Source: Zygnema cylindricum (Eukaryota > Streptophyta > Zygnematophyceae > Zygnematales > Zygnemataceae). From it: 64,000 nucleotides of DNA. Location: contig JBBHKE010002466.1 of assembly GCA_037447655.1 (NCBI GenBank), positions 201,698 to 265,697 on the forward strand, read 5' to 3'. Positions within the stretch are counted from its first letter, which is position 1. Each line of letters starts with the position of its first letter. The notes beneath the pieces are model-generated. The model was not told the DNA's origin. It was given only the letters and a program-made list of their open reading frames with translations, and did not search any database. Of the stretch, positions 21,830 to 33,900 are shown piece by piece. Both the position numbers and the translations under genes were made by a program.

Positions 21830-22790
21830 AAGTATTAGGAAAATAGAGTTTTGAATTTGATAGACGTGCTTGAAAAAATCGCACGATTTGGGGTTGTATT
21901 TTAAAAGATATGGTGATTGGTGTATTTAGGCGACAGCGCGAGGTCAAAATTACGATTGGGTGTTCATTGTTACGGATTAAGGGTCAAACTATACCTGGAA
22001 TTTAAGGCGTACGTTTATAAAGTACTAAACGAAATCAATTTTTCGTTTAGTACGCACGATGGTTCGTTTCGTTCAATTTTTAGTACGAAACGTTACTTTC
22101 AGTTTATGGAATCTCGTAGGTATTTTCGCGTGCGAAATTTGCGACGCACGTTCGTGCGAAGTCGCATTTCGTTTGGCGCGCACTTTTGCACGTAAATTAT
22201 ACGTAGTGAAACGTAGCGTTTGATTGGTTAGAAATGCTACGTAGTTAGTAAGAGATTTCGCACGTTTTTGCATTTGTCAGTTTGAGTCCTTGCTGATCAA
22301 TGATTGGCCCAGGTAAGATCTGTTCAACGGAGCGTTGACTCTAGCTTGGCGAGTCTAGGGCGATGATGGATAAATAGTGTAGTCTAAGAGGAAAGTAAAC
22401 ATCTTTTCTTTCGGAAATAATTGTGGAAATCCTGACTGATCTTGGTACTGAGCGATTAAAACCAAATTGGACCATTGGCATTTTGGCATTTAAATCTCTT
22501 ACAAACTAAGTAGTGTTTTATTAGTTAAGAGATAGAATTATTAAGAATGGAGAGTAGAGGAAAACACTTTAATAAGAAGGGTTGAGCCACGAGGGCAAGA
22601 GACCCAGCTAATGTTATGTGAACAGAAGCTTCTTTTAATTTAAAGTTTATCCTTATGTGAGTGCTTTCCAATGTGGATGTGTATTTTCCAATGTGTGGAA
22701 TGTGTGGTTGAAATTGATTGAAGTAATGGGATTTTCTGAGAGGTTATAAATCCTATTACAATGGTGACGCTTTTTTATTCCGTTTGAATA
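21830..22790. other. Unassigned AT-rich sequence with inverted-repeat-rich core
   Basis: No gene was recognised. The core at about 22000-22215 is dense in short inverted words such as CTAAACGAAA...TTTCGTTTAG and GCACGTTCGTGC, suggestive of a decayed fold-back element. Confidence 0.35.
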
Positions 22791-22794
22791 TTTT

Positions 22795-23045
22795 CCACTA
22801 TATAATATTGGACTTGTTTGTAGAGCTTTGTCCAATGTACAGAGAATAGATGATAGCGGGGCTCTGTCCTATTCTTCTCATCTCCTCATTGGTTAGTGTG
22901 TTTACTGTAGAGTGGTCCAAGGAAGCTTTAGGGTATGTCCCCATGTACTTGTAACTTAGCAAATTACTTTGTATTTTAGCGCGGATTTGCCGGACCCGGT
23001 TTTCCAGTGTCTCTATGTCTGTAAGGACCAAATCGTAACTTACGC
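22795..23045 (-). mobile_element. Partial copy (right end) of the GGGGACA TIR element
   Basis: Near-identical to the right ends of the tandem array at 25.5-27.8 kb but inverted. It has the segments CCCATGTACTTGTAACTTAG, GCGCGGATTTGCCGGACCC and CGGTTTTCCAGTGTC. Only this end is present. Confidence 0.6.
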
Positions 23046-23262
23046 TTGTGACGATTGTATAAATCGATAATACCTATGACGGTTGTCAACGTTTACAATT
23101 TGTGGTCGCACATTATTTTTTGGAGCTGCTTGTGACGTCGCATGTAGGGCGGTACGGTACGGTATTCCATCGGGAGCAATGTACTTCTGTTTTGCTAAGG
23201 GGGAAAAGTGTCTGGAAAAACGCGCTAACCAAAATTTTTAACGTTTAGGGTTCCGACAACTA

Positions 23263-24227
23263 CACCGCCAATCGCTATTAGTAGTGTTGTGTATCGGTAA
23301 AAAACTTATCGCGATAACACCGATACCGATAGTTATCGGTTATCGAACGGTCAGAGGTCCCGATATATCGGTCTGGGACCAACAAATTCCATATTGGCGA
23401 TAACTTTTTAAAAATATAGTATGCATACAATAGTACTATATAACATATTGTATTATATCATTTTCATTATATAGCGTGGAATGCCACGTATAAGAATCTG
23501 TTCCGCGTATCTATTTAACTGAATTTTTTTATGGACAGCGCTGCACATAAACGTAGACAATATAAGTTGATAGTTTATTGTTTTAAAACTATACTATCGA
23601 AACGAAAAAAATAAAATACATAGTAAAAATTTTGAATCAAACTTTTTCCAAAAAAAGACGAACAGAATGAAAGAAGCAGACGAACACACCTGTCAAACTG
23701 TCGTCATTTCCATACGCAATTTTGAAAACCCCCTTAAATTAGGAATAATGATGGAAAAATCGCGATTTTTTAACGGAATCGGGAGTAAGGGGGTCCGCTG
23801 CGCGTTCGGGGAATACGACGTACAGTTGCGTGTACAGGCCGTACATTTATCTGTACGGTCCGTACAGTTATCGCCGATAGTTATCGTTATCGGCATTATC
23901 GCCGATAAGTACCCGATATTATCGGCTACTTATCGGCGATAAGACCGATGTTGATATATCGTACCAATATATCGATTATCGGGAACCCGAAAAAAGGTCC
24001 ATATCGGTTATCGGTAAATCCTTACCGATACACAACACTGGCTATTAGAGTATATAACGTCAATTCGGTGCCCTTTTTTCAAAAAAAAATAATTGAAATA
24101 CAATTAATAACGCTATTTAAGTACGTGGACCATTTATTTGCCACATCTCAGGTACAAAATTAGAATCAATAACGCTAATTGTTTTTTGACGCTATTTAAT
24201 CCTTGACTCTAATAGCGATTGGCGATG
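23263..24227. mobile_element. Tc1/mariner-like MITE inserted in the terminal TA of the hAT element
   Basis: The ends are CACCGCCAATCGCTATTAG and CTCTAATAGCGATTGGCGATG, with TA on both sides (23261-23262, 24228-24229). Without the nested hAT it would be about 200 bp and resembles the MITE at 37898-38096, sharing GACGCTATTTAA and GTGGACCAT blocks. Confidence 0.75.
23282..24040. mobile_element. Inner hAT-like element, 759 bp, target duplication GCTATTAG
   Basis: The ends TAGTGTTGTGTATCGGTAA and TTACCGATACACAACACTG are inverted repeats. The 8-bp GCTATTAG is duplicated at 23274-23281 and 24041-24048. The interior is made of diverged GATATCGGTTATCGGT words and is non-coding. Confidence 0.8.
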
Positions 24228-25060
24228 TAGTGTTGGGTAACGGGTAAATTCATATCGCGATACTCTCGATAGAGCAAACTCTTCGATATATAGTACTAAG
24301 ACCAACATAAGTTATCGCGATATATATCGCGATGTATAGTACTTTTTTAAATATAATGTAATATATTTTAATACAGTATGCTATTTTAGCGAAAAATAAA
24401 AAATTGTCTGATACGCCTTGTACGACGTGATTTTCGTTCCTTGACTTAAAGGTAGACGCCGCAAAATATAATCGACAAAAAAGTACGAATTCTGTAATTC
24501 ATATGATTACTTATTTGGGGTATGGTTACATGAGAAGGTCTCTGTAATAGTACGGACAACAAACATTATGTATTATAGAGGCCTCGATTAACATCGCGTT
24601 TCTTCGGTAAACAAGTTTTTACATACGTGTTTTGATTTGAGTGGTTCCTTGTAAGTTAGACGATCAAATCTCAAAAATCGTCAAAGATTTGAGAACCGAC
24701 CATTTTCGTATGGAAAAATCCGTTCTTGCGTATTATGTGCGTGTACTTCGCAAGTGTACCGCGTCAAATGTACCTCACAGATCTTCACTCTGCTGACTTT
24801 CATAAAAAAACCGTATTTCTTTTCGGCAAAGATTTTACGATCACCTTGTCCGAAGGCAAGTGACTTTAGAGACGTGAAAAAAAAAATAAAAAAAATGCCT
24901 CGATATATCGCCGTTACGATATATCGGCAATATATCGGTTAAAAATCGCGATATTTCGATAATCAATATATCGAGGCGATATATCGATTATTGGATACCT
25001 AAAATTCAGTACATATCGAATATCGGCAAGTGGTCCTCGATACCTAACACTACCGACAAC

Positions 25061-25538
25061 GACACCGATTCTACTCTGGTCGCAACGAAAATGCAGTCCT
25101 GAGACAGTAGACAAGATTAGGGTAAAAAATATGAAAAGGAAATTCAAAATTATTGAATGACCAGATGAACAGGACAAAATGATATAATTTTCCTCATTTT
25201 TCACATGCGACGTTTTTCGTTGGCTGCATTTGATACGGCGAATCCTTGATGGTCTTAAATCTTCGGATTATTAGGGCTTGTTAGGGTTTTTAGGGTTCAG
25301 GAAGCCAGCGATATTTCAACATGGAGCTGAACCCTAGTCAATACTCGGTCTCGGCCAGCAAAGACTGAGTCGCAGTGTCACGCATAGGAATATATACGAC
25401 AAAGGAGAGCGGCGCATCTTGACCAAATAAGCGATTAATGGTTACAGATACGGTTACGATTGCGGCTAATGACTGGATGAACGGTTGTACGCTTTGCTGT
25501 GTAGCCAAAAAGGTAATGATGAATGTTCGTAACTTTTT
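25061..25538. other. Unassigned sequence between transposon blocks
   Basis: No coding or repeat structure was supported, apart from GTTAGGGTTTTTAGGGTT near 25279, two telomere-like TTTAGGG words that are too few to mean anything. Confidence 0.3.
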
Positions 25539-27834
25539 AGGGTGTGTCCCCATGTGCATAAGGGTATGTCCCCATGTGCATAAGTAAGGGTTCTTTTCTG
25601 TCGTTTTGTTGTAAAACTTAGCGCCGTACTGCCTAAGTTCCAAGCGTACGAAGGAATCGCAAATTTGTAGAGTACAATTTGGGTCATCCTCGAACTTACG
25701 ATATACAAAAATTTGTCGTCTTGTGTTTTTCGACCCACTTTGACGACAAAAAACGTCATCTTCAACCTTATCTTTGAAACACATGCGCGATGTGTTATAA
25801 AACTAGGGATTTTCTATAAACAAATAGGAACATATATTCGCACGTGTCAAAATATTCAAAAAATTTCATACGATTTCTAAGGACAAATAAAAGTACAGAA
25901 TTCGCTATTTTTTGTCCGTTTGCATTCCAATACGACAAAGAAAAGTACACAATTTGTTTGGATTTGTCCGTTTTCGTCCAGTACGGATTTCTTTTTTGTT
26001 GGGGTTTCAAATTCAGATGCCATTTCACGTGACCGGACAGGAGTCGCAAAGGCAAAGCGCCTCGTCTTCAACCGTGAAACGGCACAGGTTGGATTGCGCT
26101 ACGTCTAAAATGTCAGGGTAAGACATGCGACGTCACAAGTAGTTCCAAAAAATATCGTGCGACCACAGATTGTAGACGTTAACAGCCGTCACAGGTATTG
26201 TTGACGTATACAATCGTCACATGCATAAGTTACGATTTCGTCATTACAGACATAAGGACACTTGAAAACCGGGTCCGGCGGATCTGCGCTAAAATACATT
26301 GTAAGTTCGCTAAGTTACAAGTACATGGGGACAAACCCTAAGTAAGGGTTTTTTTCTGTTGTTTTGCCGAAAAACTTAGCGCCGTACTACTTATTTTGCT
26401 ACTGTACGAAGGAATCGCAAATTTGTAGAGTAGAATTTGCGTCATCCTTGAACTTAGGATGTAGGAAAATTTGTCGTCTTGTGCTTTTCGACCCACTTCT
26501 ACGACAAAAAACATTATCTTCAAACTTTTGTTTAAAACACATGCGCGATGTGATTTAGAATTAGGTTTTTTCGATTGACAAATAGGAACATATTTTCGCA
26601 CGTGCCGTAAATTTCGAAAAAAATCCTACGATTTCCAAGGACAAAGAAAAGTACATAGTCCGCTATGTTCTGTCTGTTTGCTTTTTAATAAGACAAAAAG
26701 AGGTACACAGTTTGTTTGATTTTGTCCGTTTTTGTCCAGTACGGATTTTTTATTTGCAGGGGTCTTCAAATTCCGATGTCATTTCACCTCGAGCAAACGA
26801 CGACGCGAAGGGCAAAGCGCATCTTCTTTAACCGTGAAACTGCCAGGCTAGAATGCGGTACGTTTACAATGTCACGGTAAGACATGCAACGTCACAAAGC
26901 AGTTCCAGAAAATAACGTGCGACCACAGATTGTAGACGTTGCCAACCGTCACAGGTATTGTCAACGTATACAATCGTCACAAGCGTAAATTGCGATTTCG
27001 TCCTTAGGGTGTGTCCCCATGTGCATAAGTAAGGGTTTTTTCCTGTCGTTTTGCCGTAAAACTTAGCGACGTACTGCCTTAGTTGCAACCGTACGAAGGA
27101 ATCACAAATTTGTAGAGTACAATTTGCGTCATCCCTGAACTTAGGATGTACGAAAAGTTGTTGTCTTGTGCTTTTCGACCCACTTTGAAGACAAAAAACG
27201 TCATCTTCAATTTTATCTTTAAAACACATGCGCGATGTGATTTAAAACTAGGTTTTGATTGACAAATAGGAACATATTTTCGCGCGTGCCGTAATTTCGA
27301 CAAAATCCCCGTTTCTAGGACAAATAAAACGACATAGTTCGCATGTTTTGTCCGTTTCGTTTAATAAGACAAAGATAAGTACACAATTTGTTTGCATTGT
27401 CGTTTTCATCTCTAGGATTTTTCGCGGGGTCTCCAAATTAGATGCTCATGTCGACCGGACAGGAGGCGAAGGCAAAGCCCTATCTTTGACTGAAATTGCA
27501 TGGGCTGGAATGCGGTTACAATGTCACGGTAAGACATCGACGTCACCGTGGTACAAAAATATCGTCGGACCACAGATCAATGCTGACAACCGTCACGGTA
27601 TTGTCGACGCATACAATCGTCACCGTAATTTTGATTTGTCACACAGACATAGGGACACTTGAAAACCGGGTCCGGCGGATCCGCGCTAAAATACAAAGTA
27701 ATTTCGCTAAGTTACAAGTACATGGGGACACACCCTTACAAACATAGGGACACTTGAAAACCGGGTCCGGCGGATCCGCGCTAATATACAAAGTAAGTTC
27801 GCTAAGTTACAAGTACATGGGGACATACCCTTAG
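25539..27834. mobile_element. Head-to-tail array of a ~0.7-0.8-kb TIR element (about 3.2 copies)
   Basis: Unit A 25539-26340, unit B 26341-27005, unit C 27006-27738, plus an extra right end to 27834. Units begin AGGGTGTGTCCCCATGTGC (doubled in A, missing in B), then TAAGTAAGGGTTTTTT, and end ACATGGGGACACACCCTTA, giving about 19-bp inverted termini. Shared internal blocks include CCGGGTCCGGCGGATCCGC, GAAGGAATCGCAAATTTGTA and CAACCGTCACAGGTATTG. A minus-strand frame (EDDVFCxQSGSKxTRRQ...NCTLQICDSFVRL) is open in units A and C, but DNA identity alone could explain that. Confidence 0.7.
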
Positions 27835-28153
27835 GGGAAATATCCATCGGGACTATTCCAATGTGTTATGTTGTCGCGACGCTATACGTTAAGCGTCCAG
27901 CCAAGAGAATTAGGCGTTTTCTTCCACACTTTTCTAAGAGTCAAGAACTTATTAACTTAGGCCTGTTCTCCATTAAGTGGCCCCAGTAAACATGCGGATA
28001 CGTTTATTTCTAGTGTTTACTGGCATTGTTGTGCCAGTAGACATCGTTTCTCAATTATGATTGGCGCCACGTAGGTTAGTTTTCAGATTCTTAAAATCTA
28101 TAAATATTCTTCTACCTTAAAATCTATACGTAATATTTGTAAGGGCGGAGGTA
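27835..28153. other. Unassigned sequence
   Basis: AT-rich, no ORF, repeat or RNA gene recognised. Confidence 0.3.
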
Positions 28154-28643
28154 CACCGTGAATCGCTATTAGCGTACATGACGCTAGTTGAGGTACCCTT
28201 TTTTTTGGTGCAAATTCTCAAATATAATAAAGTACGCTAAATGTTTTTGCACATTATTTGAGGTACCCCGCTCAATACAGTTCATAACTGTAATTTAGTG
28301 TCCTTTTAAATAGTGTGGTGTACGAACTGCCATATACGTACTATTCCGTACCTTTTTAAATATAAAAGTACACAAAATATAATTATACATAATTGCGTAA
28401 ATATTTTCCGGCATACGCAGATGTAAAAAAAACGCGACAGCGTACGATTTGAACAAATTCGTACATCTACATGTTTTAGTGTGGACGTATTATGTGCCGC
28501 AAAATCTTTTCTAAGCAGTTTACAAATTAGAGTATATGATAATTATTTATCATGGTGTACCTGAAAAAACACAATTTACCGTAAAGTACGCTAATTGTTT
28601 CATTACGCTATATTTTTTATTACGCTAATAGCGATTCACGGTC
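28154..28643. mobile_element. Tc1/mariner-like MITE, 490 bp
   Basis: The ends are CACCGTGAATCGCTATTAGCG and CGCTAATAGCGATTCACGGTC, flanked by TA. It is highly similar to 37060-37543 in opposite orientation (shared ACAGCGTACGATTTGAACAAA and GAACTGCCATATACGTAC). Non-coding. Confidence 0.8.
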
Positions 28644-30240
28644 TAGTTAATGATTCGTACGAAAATTTTGCGACCAGATTTTAAATTTGAAATTGAAAAT
28701 CAAAATTTCGAAACGGAATGTCAAAAAGGCGCCGCAAACTGTTAAGGTCAGCGGATGTCAGGAGCGTGAGAAGATATTTCGGTCGACCTTCATACACCGT
28801 GGCGGAAGGCACATGGCGTGTACGACGTGCTCGATTCTCATCTCCTGTTCGTGGTGGTTTTTTTTTTTTTTTCCACGTTTACCAATGGTACGCGACCAGT
28901 GCGAAGAAGCTCCCCTCGAGGAGGAGAGTCTCTTCAAATTGGACGATGTGCGTGATTGCTTCACGAATCTAAAAAAGTGAAAAAAATACAATGTTTTTTG
29001 CCATTTTTAAACATCCACTTTAAATAATGTGCATTTGTCCTGTAACGATTTTTTGCCCTTGTAATAATTGTACACTACATGTTGTGCACATTCACTGATG
29101 ATGTTATCTGACCATCTCACAATTGCAATAAATTCAGTGACCATTGAAAATCTCATTTGCTTTTGACAAAATACTGTGTACTCTGTCTGACCATTAATTT
29201 GCCCCTCTTGATTATCCACACTAAATACGATAATGTTTCTTGACACTCCACTATATCCACGCCAATTTGTTTTGCTCCTCTCATGCATCCACACTAATTA
29301 TCGTGTATTTCTCATTTGCCCCTCACACACATCCCACTAAATGTTGAGCACACTGTTTGACAATGGTATCTGCTTCTCTCCTACTTCCACATTAAATATT
29401 GTGTACGGCCGTCTTCATAATGGGACATAACAAAAACTGCAAATCACCCAATTTAATGTGGCTTTTCAATTAAAAGCAAACAAAAAAAATCAGTTTCGAA
29501 ATAATGGAAGAAGGGGTAACAAATACAAAAAAAAGAACCAGTCACATTTTCAGAATTCTAAGAAAAGTGCAGGTGCAGAGTCAACAGAGAAAGACAGAGC
29601 TGAGGGGGGAGGAAGGAGGAGGAGGAGGAGGGAGAGGAGGGAGATGGAGCGTAAGGGGGGAGCGAGGGAGGGGGGGGGTCGGGAAGAGGCGAGGAGAGGA
29701 GGGGATGGAGAGGAAGCTGTAATGTAGTATGTATTCCCCAAATACATAATGTAGAGTAGATGCTATTTTCAGCTAAATACAACTAATTAGTAAATTGCAA
29801 CTAGTTACTTCAGAGATTTTTACACCTATCATGTCCCCTCCCAATTTAGGGTTAGATATTAAACCGGAACTGACATAGAGATTAAGTGTGAGAGTTTGGC
29901 ATTTTAAACAAAGTTAGGTTTAAATCTATTAGCACAATTACTGGTCCGTTCTGCCTAGATTTGCAAGAGTTCATGAAAAAAAATATTATTGAAGAAGTTC
30001 CAGATGTCCAAATAAATCTGAGTTTGTGAGCTTATTGGCAATTTTTGGAGTTTTGTGGCAGGTTTTAGACTAATATATTAAGTATAATCACACTATAACC
30101 GAATATATGAAAAGGTGGAAATAAAAAAAATAAAAAATAGTAACAGAGCATCCATAGAGAACCGAAGATCCATATGTATGTATATATCATATGCACATAT
30201 GCAGATATTCAGATTCATAGATGCGTGAATTTCGACAGTT
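28644..30240. repeat. Non-coding stretch: degenerate AT repeats and a GA/GGA tract
   Basis: From 28990 to 29420 there are four or five loose repeats of 70-80 bp with ATCCACACTAAATA and (T)TTGCCCCTC. From 29590 to 29715 there is a GGA/GA-rich tract, open on both strands only because of composition. No gene was recognised in the remainder to 30240. Confidence 0.5.
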
Positions 30241-30369
30241 GAACAAAAAAAAAGAAGACGCGCCCTTTACAATTATGGTGATGGGGAGGGACGATGCCTG
30301 GGAAAGCACCAGCGACATGTTAGATTTCCTTGAAATCCGGGATTCAGCATGTCCCACACTTGGGAAAAT

Positions 30370-30441
30370 TGAGCCGGCCAGGGTTCGAACCTAGGAACTT
30401 TCACTTCAGCTGCGAACGCACTACCACTGTGCCACCAGCTC
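30370..30441 (-). ncRNA. tRNA-like module in TRIM LTR, 72 nt
   Basis: GAGCTGG...CCGGCTC acceptor, D-arm GCAC/GTGC, anticodon loop AGCTGAA, T-arm with GGTTCGAACC, then A73 and an immediate ATTTTCCC pol III-type stop. The length is exactly that of the copies at 20118, 20886 and 30656. Confidence 0.7.
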
Positions 30442-30655
30442 GATGTTGAGACTGGCGGGTCCGTACCCATTTATTACGGGCGGCTCGAGTATGGATATTT
30501 CCATATTATACCCTGTACTGGACCGGCTTCACGTGCCAAACCAACACCCCCCCTCACGGGAAAGCCGGTCAAACCATCCGCAATCCCGCTGGCTCTGATA
30601 CCATGTTAGATTTCCTTGAAATCCGGGATTCGGCATGTCCCACACTTGGGAAAAT

Positions 30656-30727
30656 TGAGCCGGCCAGGGTTCGAACCTGGGACCTTTCACTTCAGCTGCG
30701 AACGCACCACCAATGTGCCACCAGCTC
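30656..30727 (-). ncRNA. tRNA-like module in TRIM LTR, 72 nt (best conserved)
   Basis: Acceptor and T stems form (CCAGG/CCTGG), B box GGTTCGAACCC is perfect, A box TGGCACATTGG. G replaces T33. It is followed by AATTTTCCC. The T-arm of this copy is closest to a genuine tRNA. Confidence 0.7.
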
Positions 30728-30928
30728 GATGTTGAGACTGGCGGGTCCGTACCCATTTATTACGGGCGGCTCGAGTATGGATATTTCCATATTCTACCCT
30801 GTATTGGACCGGCTTCACGTGCCAATCCAACAACCCCCCTCACGGGAAAGCCGGTCAAACCATCCGTAGACCCGCTGGCTCCGATACCATGTTAGATTTC
30901 CTTGAAATCCGGGATTCGGCATGTCCCA

Positions 30929-33900
30929 AACCTATGCGAAAAAAGGTTTTGGGGGATAGTGAGTGGACGGCTGAGCCGTCCATCAAGTCTTGGAATTCCT
31001 CCAGGGTTTGGAGGAAGCAGATTCACCAGGAAAGAAGATCCACCTTCAACGGAGGAAACAAAAGAAGGAGAGGTGGTGGACAAAGGAAAGGAGAAGGAGA
31101 CGACCACACCAATAGCAACTGGTTCGGCATTCATGTCACCTATTCCGAGGAACGAGGAGAATGTTACTGAAACCTGGGACTTCAACAATATGGCGGCAAA
31201 GCACTTCATCCTACGCCATCTCATTCAAGGACTTGCATGTCCTCATTTGCAGGTAGAAAGGGCATCCGATCTTTGGATGGCTCTCATAGAGATGTACCGA
31301 AGTGGTACGATTCAACAACAACAGTTGGCTGATCATAAAGTTAAGGAGTATGTATACAAAGGGGGAAATATGTTGGATTTTTGCAATGAGCTTGCTACAC
31401 TCTTCATGGAGCTAGAGAGTGCGGGAAAATATTTTAGTGAAAAAGAAAAGGTTAACTGTTTACTGATGAAGTTACCTAATGAGTTCGAGAACATAGTCAA
31501 CCGTGTGCAGGACTTGCCGACTCAAGGTGGATATGGAACTCAGTGGTAGGGATGATTCTCGTTCGAGAGAATATAATTGAGATCCGAAGGGGAGGAAAGA
31601 GTGGCCAAGCCTTGGCAACAGCGACTGATTGGAGGAACAAGGATTCCCGAAAACCGGTCGGAAACTATGGGGGTAGCTAGCAGAAAAAACAGGCCGACGA
31701 GTTCGAACCAAGGGCTCCCAAAGGTTTATGTCATTTCTGTAAGAAACCGGGGCACTATATGGCAGAGTGCACTAAGCTAACCGAGCTTCGGTTAAAGGAG
31801 GGGCAGACCGGTGGTACCCCGAGAGGAAAGAAAAAGGCCCTTGTCACACAGGTACTTGAGGCGGAATCCGAGGACGAGGACGATGAGCTCCTTTTGGATG
31901 AGGAGTTGGAGGCGAAAAATGAGGTCGAAATTCCACGAAGGCAGAAATGTGCTTACGGTGGATTGAAAGGTGAAGCAGGCTGGATTGTAGATTCAGGTGC
32001 CTCCATGCAAATGTGTAAGGATAGACACCTGTTCACTAAGATAAGAAAGATTCCCACCGTAGAGAAAGAGTACGGGGATGGGAGGATAGTCACCACTACC
32101 CTTGTAGGATCGGTAGATCTGAAAGTGTTAGTAGAAGGAAAGACATCCATATTAACATTCTCCGATGTATTGTTTATTCCGGAGCTGAACAAAAATCTTA
32201 TCTCTACATCAGTATTAGATGATAAGGGTCTTTTCACTAGCACTAGGGAAAGAGTCTTTACTGCTAGTTTTGAGGAGGATGTCTATTTCATTGTTGAGAA
32301 AGGTAGCCATGGGATGTTTAGGCTGATCTTAAGTAATGAAACGAAGAAACTCTATTATGTTGGTGTTCATGATATTATGATGTGGCATAAGAGGCTTGGG
32401 CATGTGAATCTAAATAAGTTAAGAGAGATGAAAAAGATGGGAGTGGTGGAAGGGATTCAGTTCAGTGAGAGTGATGATATGAGTGATTGTAGTGGATGTG
32501 TTCAAGGTAAAGCACACAGATTACCCTTTCCTAAATCAGCCACCTATAAGGGAGAAAAAATTCTAGATCTAGTACACACAGATGTTTGGGGACCGGCTAA
32601 AGTGCCCTCACCGGGGGGGAAGAGATTAATGATGACTATAACTGATGATTGATCTCGGTATTCCCGGGTGTATTTTTTGAAAAACAAGTCAAAAGCTCAG
32701 GATGGTTTTAGACAATATAAAGCTTGGAGCGAAAAACTCCATGAAAATCCAATCAAGAGAGTAAGGAGTGACAATGGTGGAGAGTATACTTCTTACCTGT
32801 TTGAGGATTTTCTGAGGGAAGATGGGGTCCAACACCAAAAGACAGTTCCAAAAAATCCGGAACAGAATGGGGTAGCTGAAAGGTTAAATAGAACACTAAG
32901 TGATAGTGCTAGAAGTATGTTGTCAGATAAAAAGATAGGAAAAAGGTTTTGGGCAGAAGCAATGAACTGTGCTTATTACCTCAAGAATAGAGTTCTTACT
33001 TCAGCTATAAAAGATCAAACATCTTATGAGAGATGGACAGGCCGGAAACCAGACATATCTCACTTAAAGTTTTTCGGCAGTCAAGTATTCAGTCTAGATA
33101 GTGATCGGTCCAATTGGAAGCTATATCCTAAAGGAAAACCGGGATACTTATTAGGATATGATGAGGATGTTAAAGGATATAGAGTTTATGATCTAAAAAG
33201 GGAAGATATAATCCTAGTAAAGCATCTAGTAGTTATGGATGAAGGAAAGTCTATGGATCCCTTCAAATATACCAAGTCAGTAAAAATCAGATTTGAGTCA
33301 AAAAATTCCGATGACTTTGAGCTTCCTAACTATCCAGGTTTTAGAGAAGATGACATTCTTGCAGGTACAAATCAGACCGAAAAGGACTCGGCTGTGGAAA
33401 CTCCAATGACAACTCTACTCGAAACGAAAGACGTGGTGGAAATTGATTCGGAATCAAGGGATAGGGGAGAAGCCGAGTTTGTTCGAAAGAATCCAAGAGA
33501 ACCATCTATTCCGGCCTCAGATTTTGAGGGGGGGAGGAGAAGTAGCAAAAGACTGCAAGAAAAACAGGTTAATAACAAGGTAACTAAACTATCTCATCAA
33601 GATGAACCTCAAACTTATGGAGAGGCGATGACTTGTCCAGAAAGAAACCGGTGGAAGACAGCTATCAATGAGGAGATGGCTTCAATCATGGCAGCCGATA
33701 CTTAGGAGCTGGTGGACTGTCCACCTAAGCGAAAACCAATCGGTTGTAAGTGGGTTTTCAAATTAAAACTGAATCCAGATAACACAATCGAGCGCTTCAA
33801 AGCCAGATTAATTTACACAAAAGGAAGGAATTGACTACGAGGAAACCTTTGCCCCGGTGGTCAGATTTCCCTCCGTCCGCATACTTCTCAGTTTAGCAGC

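Larger units (their letters stand above)
23261..25052. mobile_element. hAT-like element (outer), 8-bp target duplication, carrying two nested elements
   Basis: The ends TAGTGTT(GGGTAACG) and reverse-complement TAGTGTTAGGTATCG are flanked by the 8-bp direct repeat CCGACAAC at 23253-23260 and 25053-25060. The first two bases of the element (TA) are at 23261-23262; the rest resumes at 24228 after a nested MITE. The interior is rich in ATATCGCGAT words and has no ORF. The 8-bp duplication and TAGTG/CAGTG-type ends fit hAT. Confidence 0.7.
30318..30928 (-). mobile_element. TRIM array: two complete 229-bp LTRs and one LTR end, with tRNA-like modules
   Basis: Minus orientation. LTR 30604-30832, LTR 30318-30546 and a truncated LTR end 30890-30928. 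Each starts TGTTGG and ends TTTCAAGGAAATCTAACA. The 57-bp internal regions consist of a primer binding site (TGGTATCAGAGCCAGCGGG, a clean initiator tRNA-Met complement in one copy) and a purine tract (GTGAGGGGGGT), with almost nothing between. No coding. The right side abuts the sense copia remnant. Confidence 0.8.

Noticed and set aside
25279-25300. Telomere-like repeat
   Set aside because: Only two TTAGGGTTT-type words, not an array.
29458-29782. Gly/Arg/Glu-rich and Pro/Leu/Ser-rich frames
   Set aside because: Same cause: a GGA-rich tract. No start context or splice signals that help.
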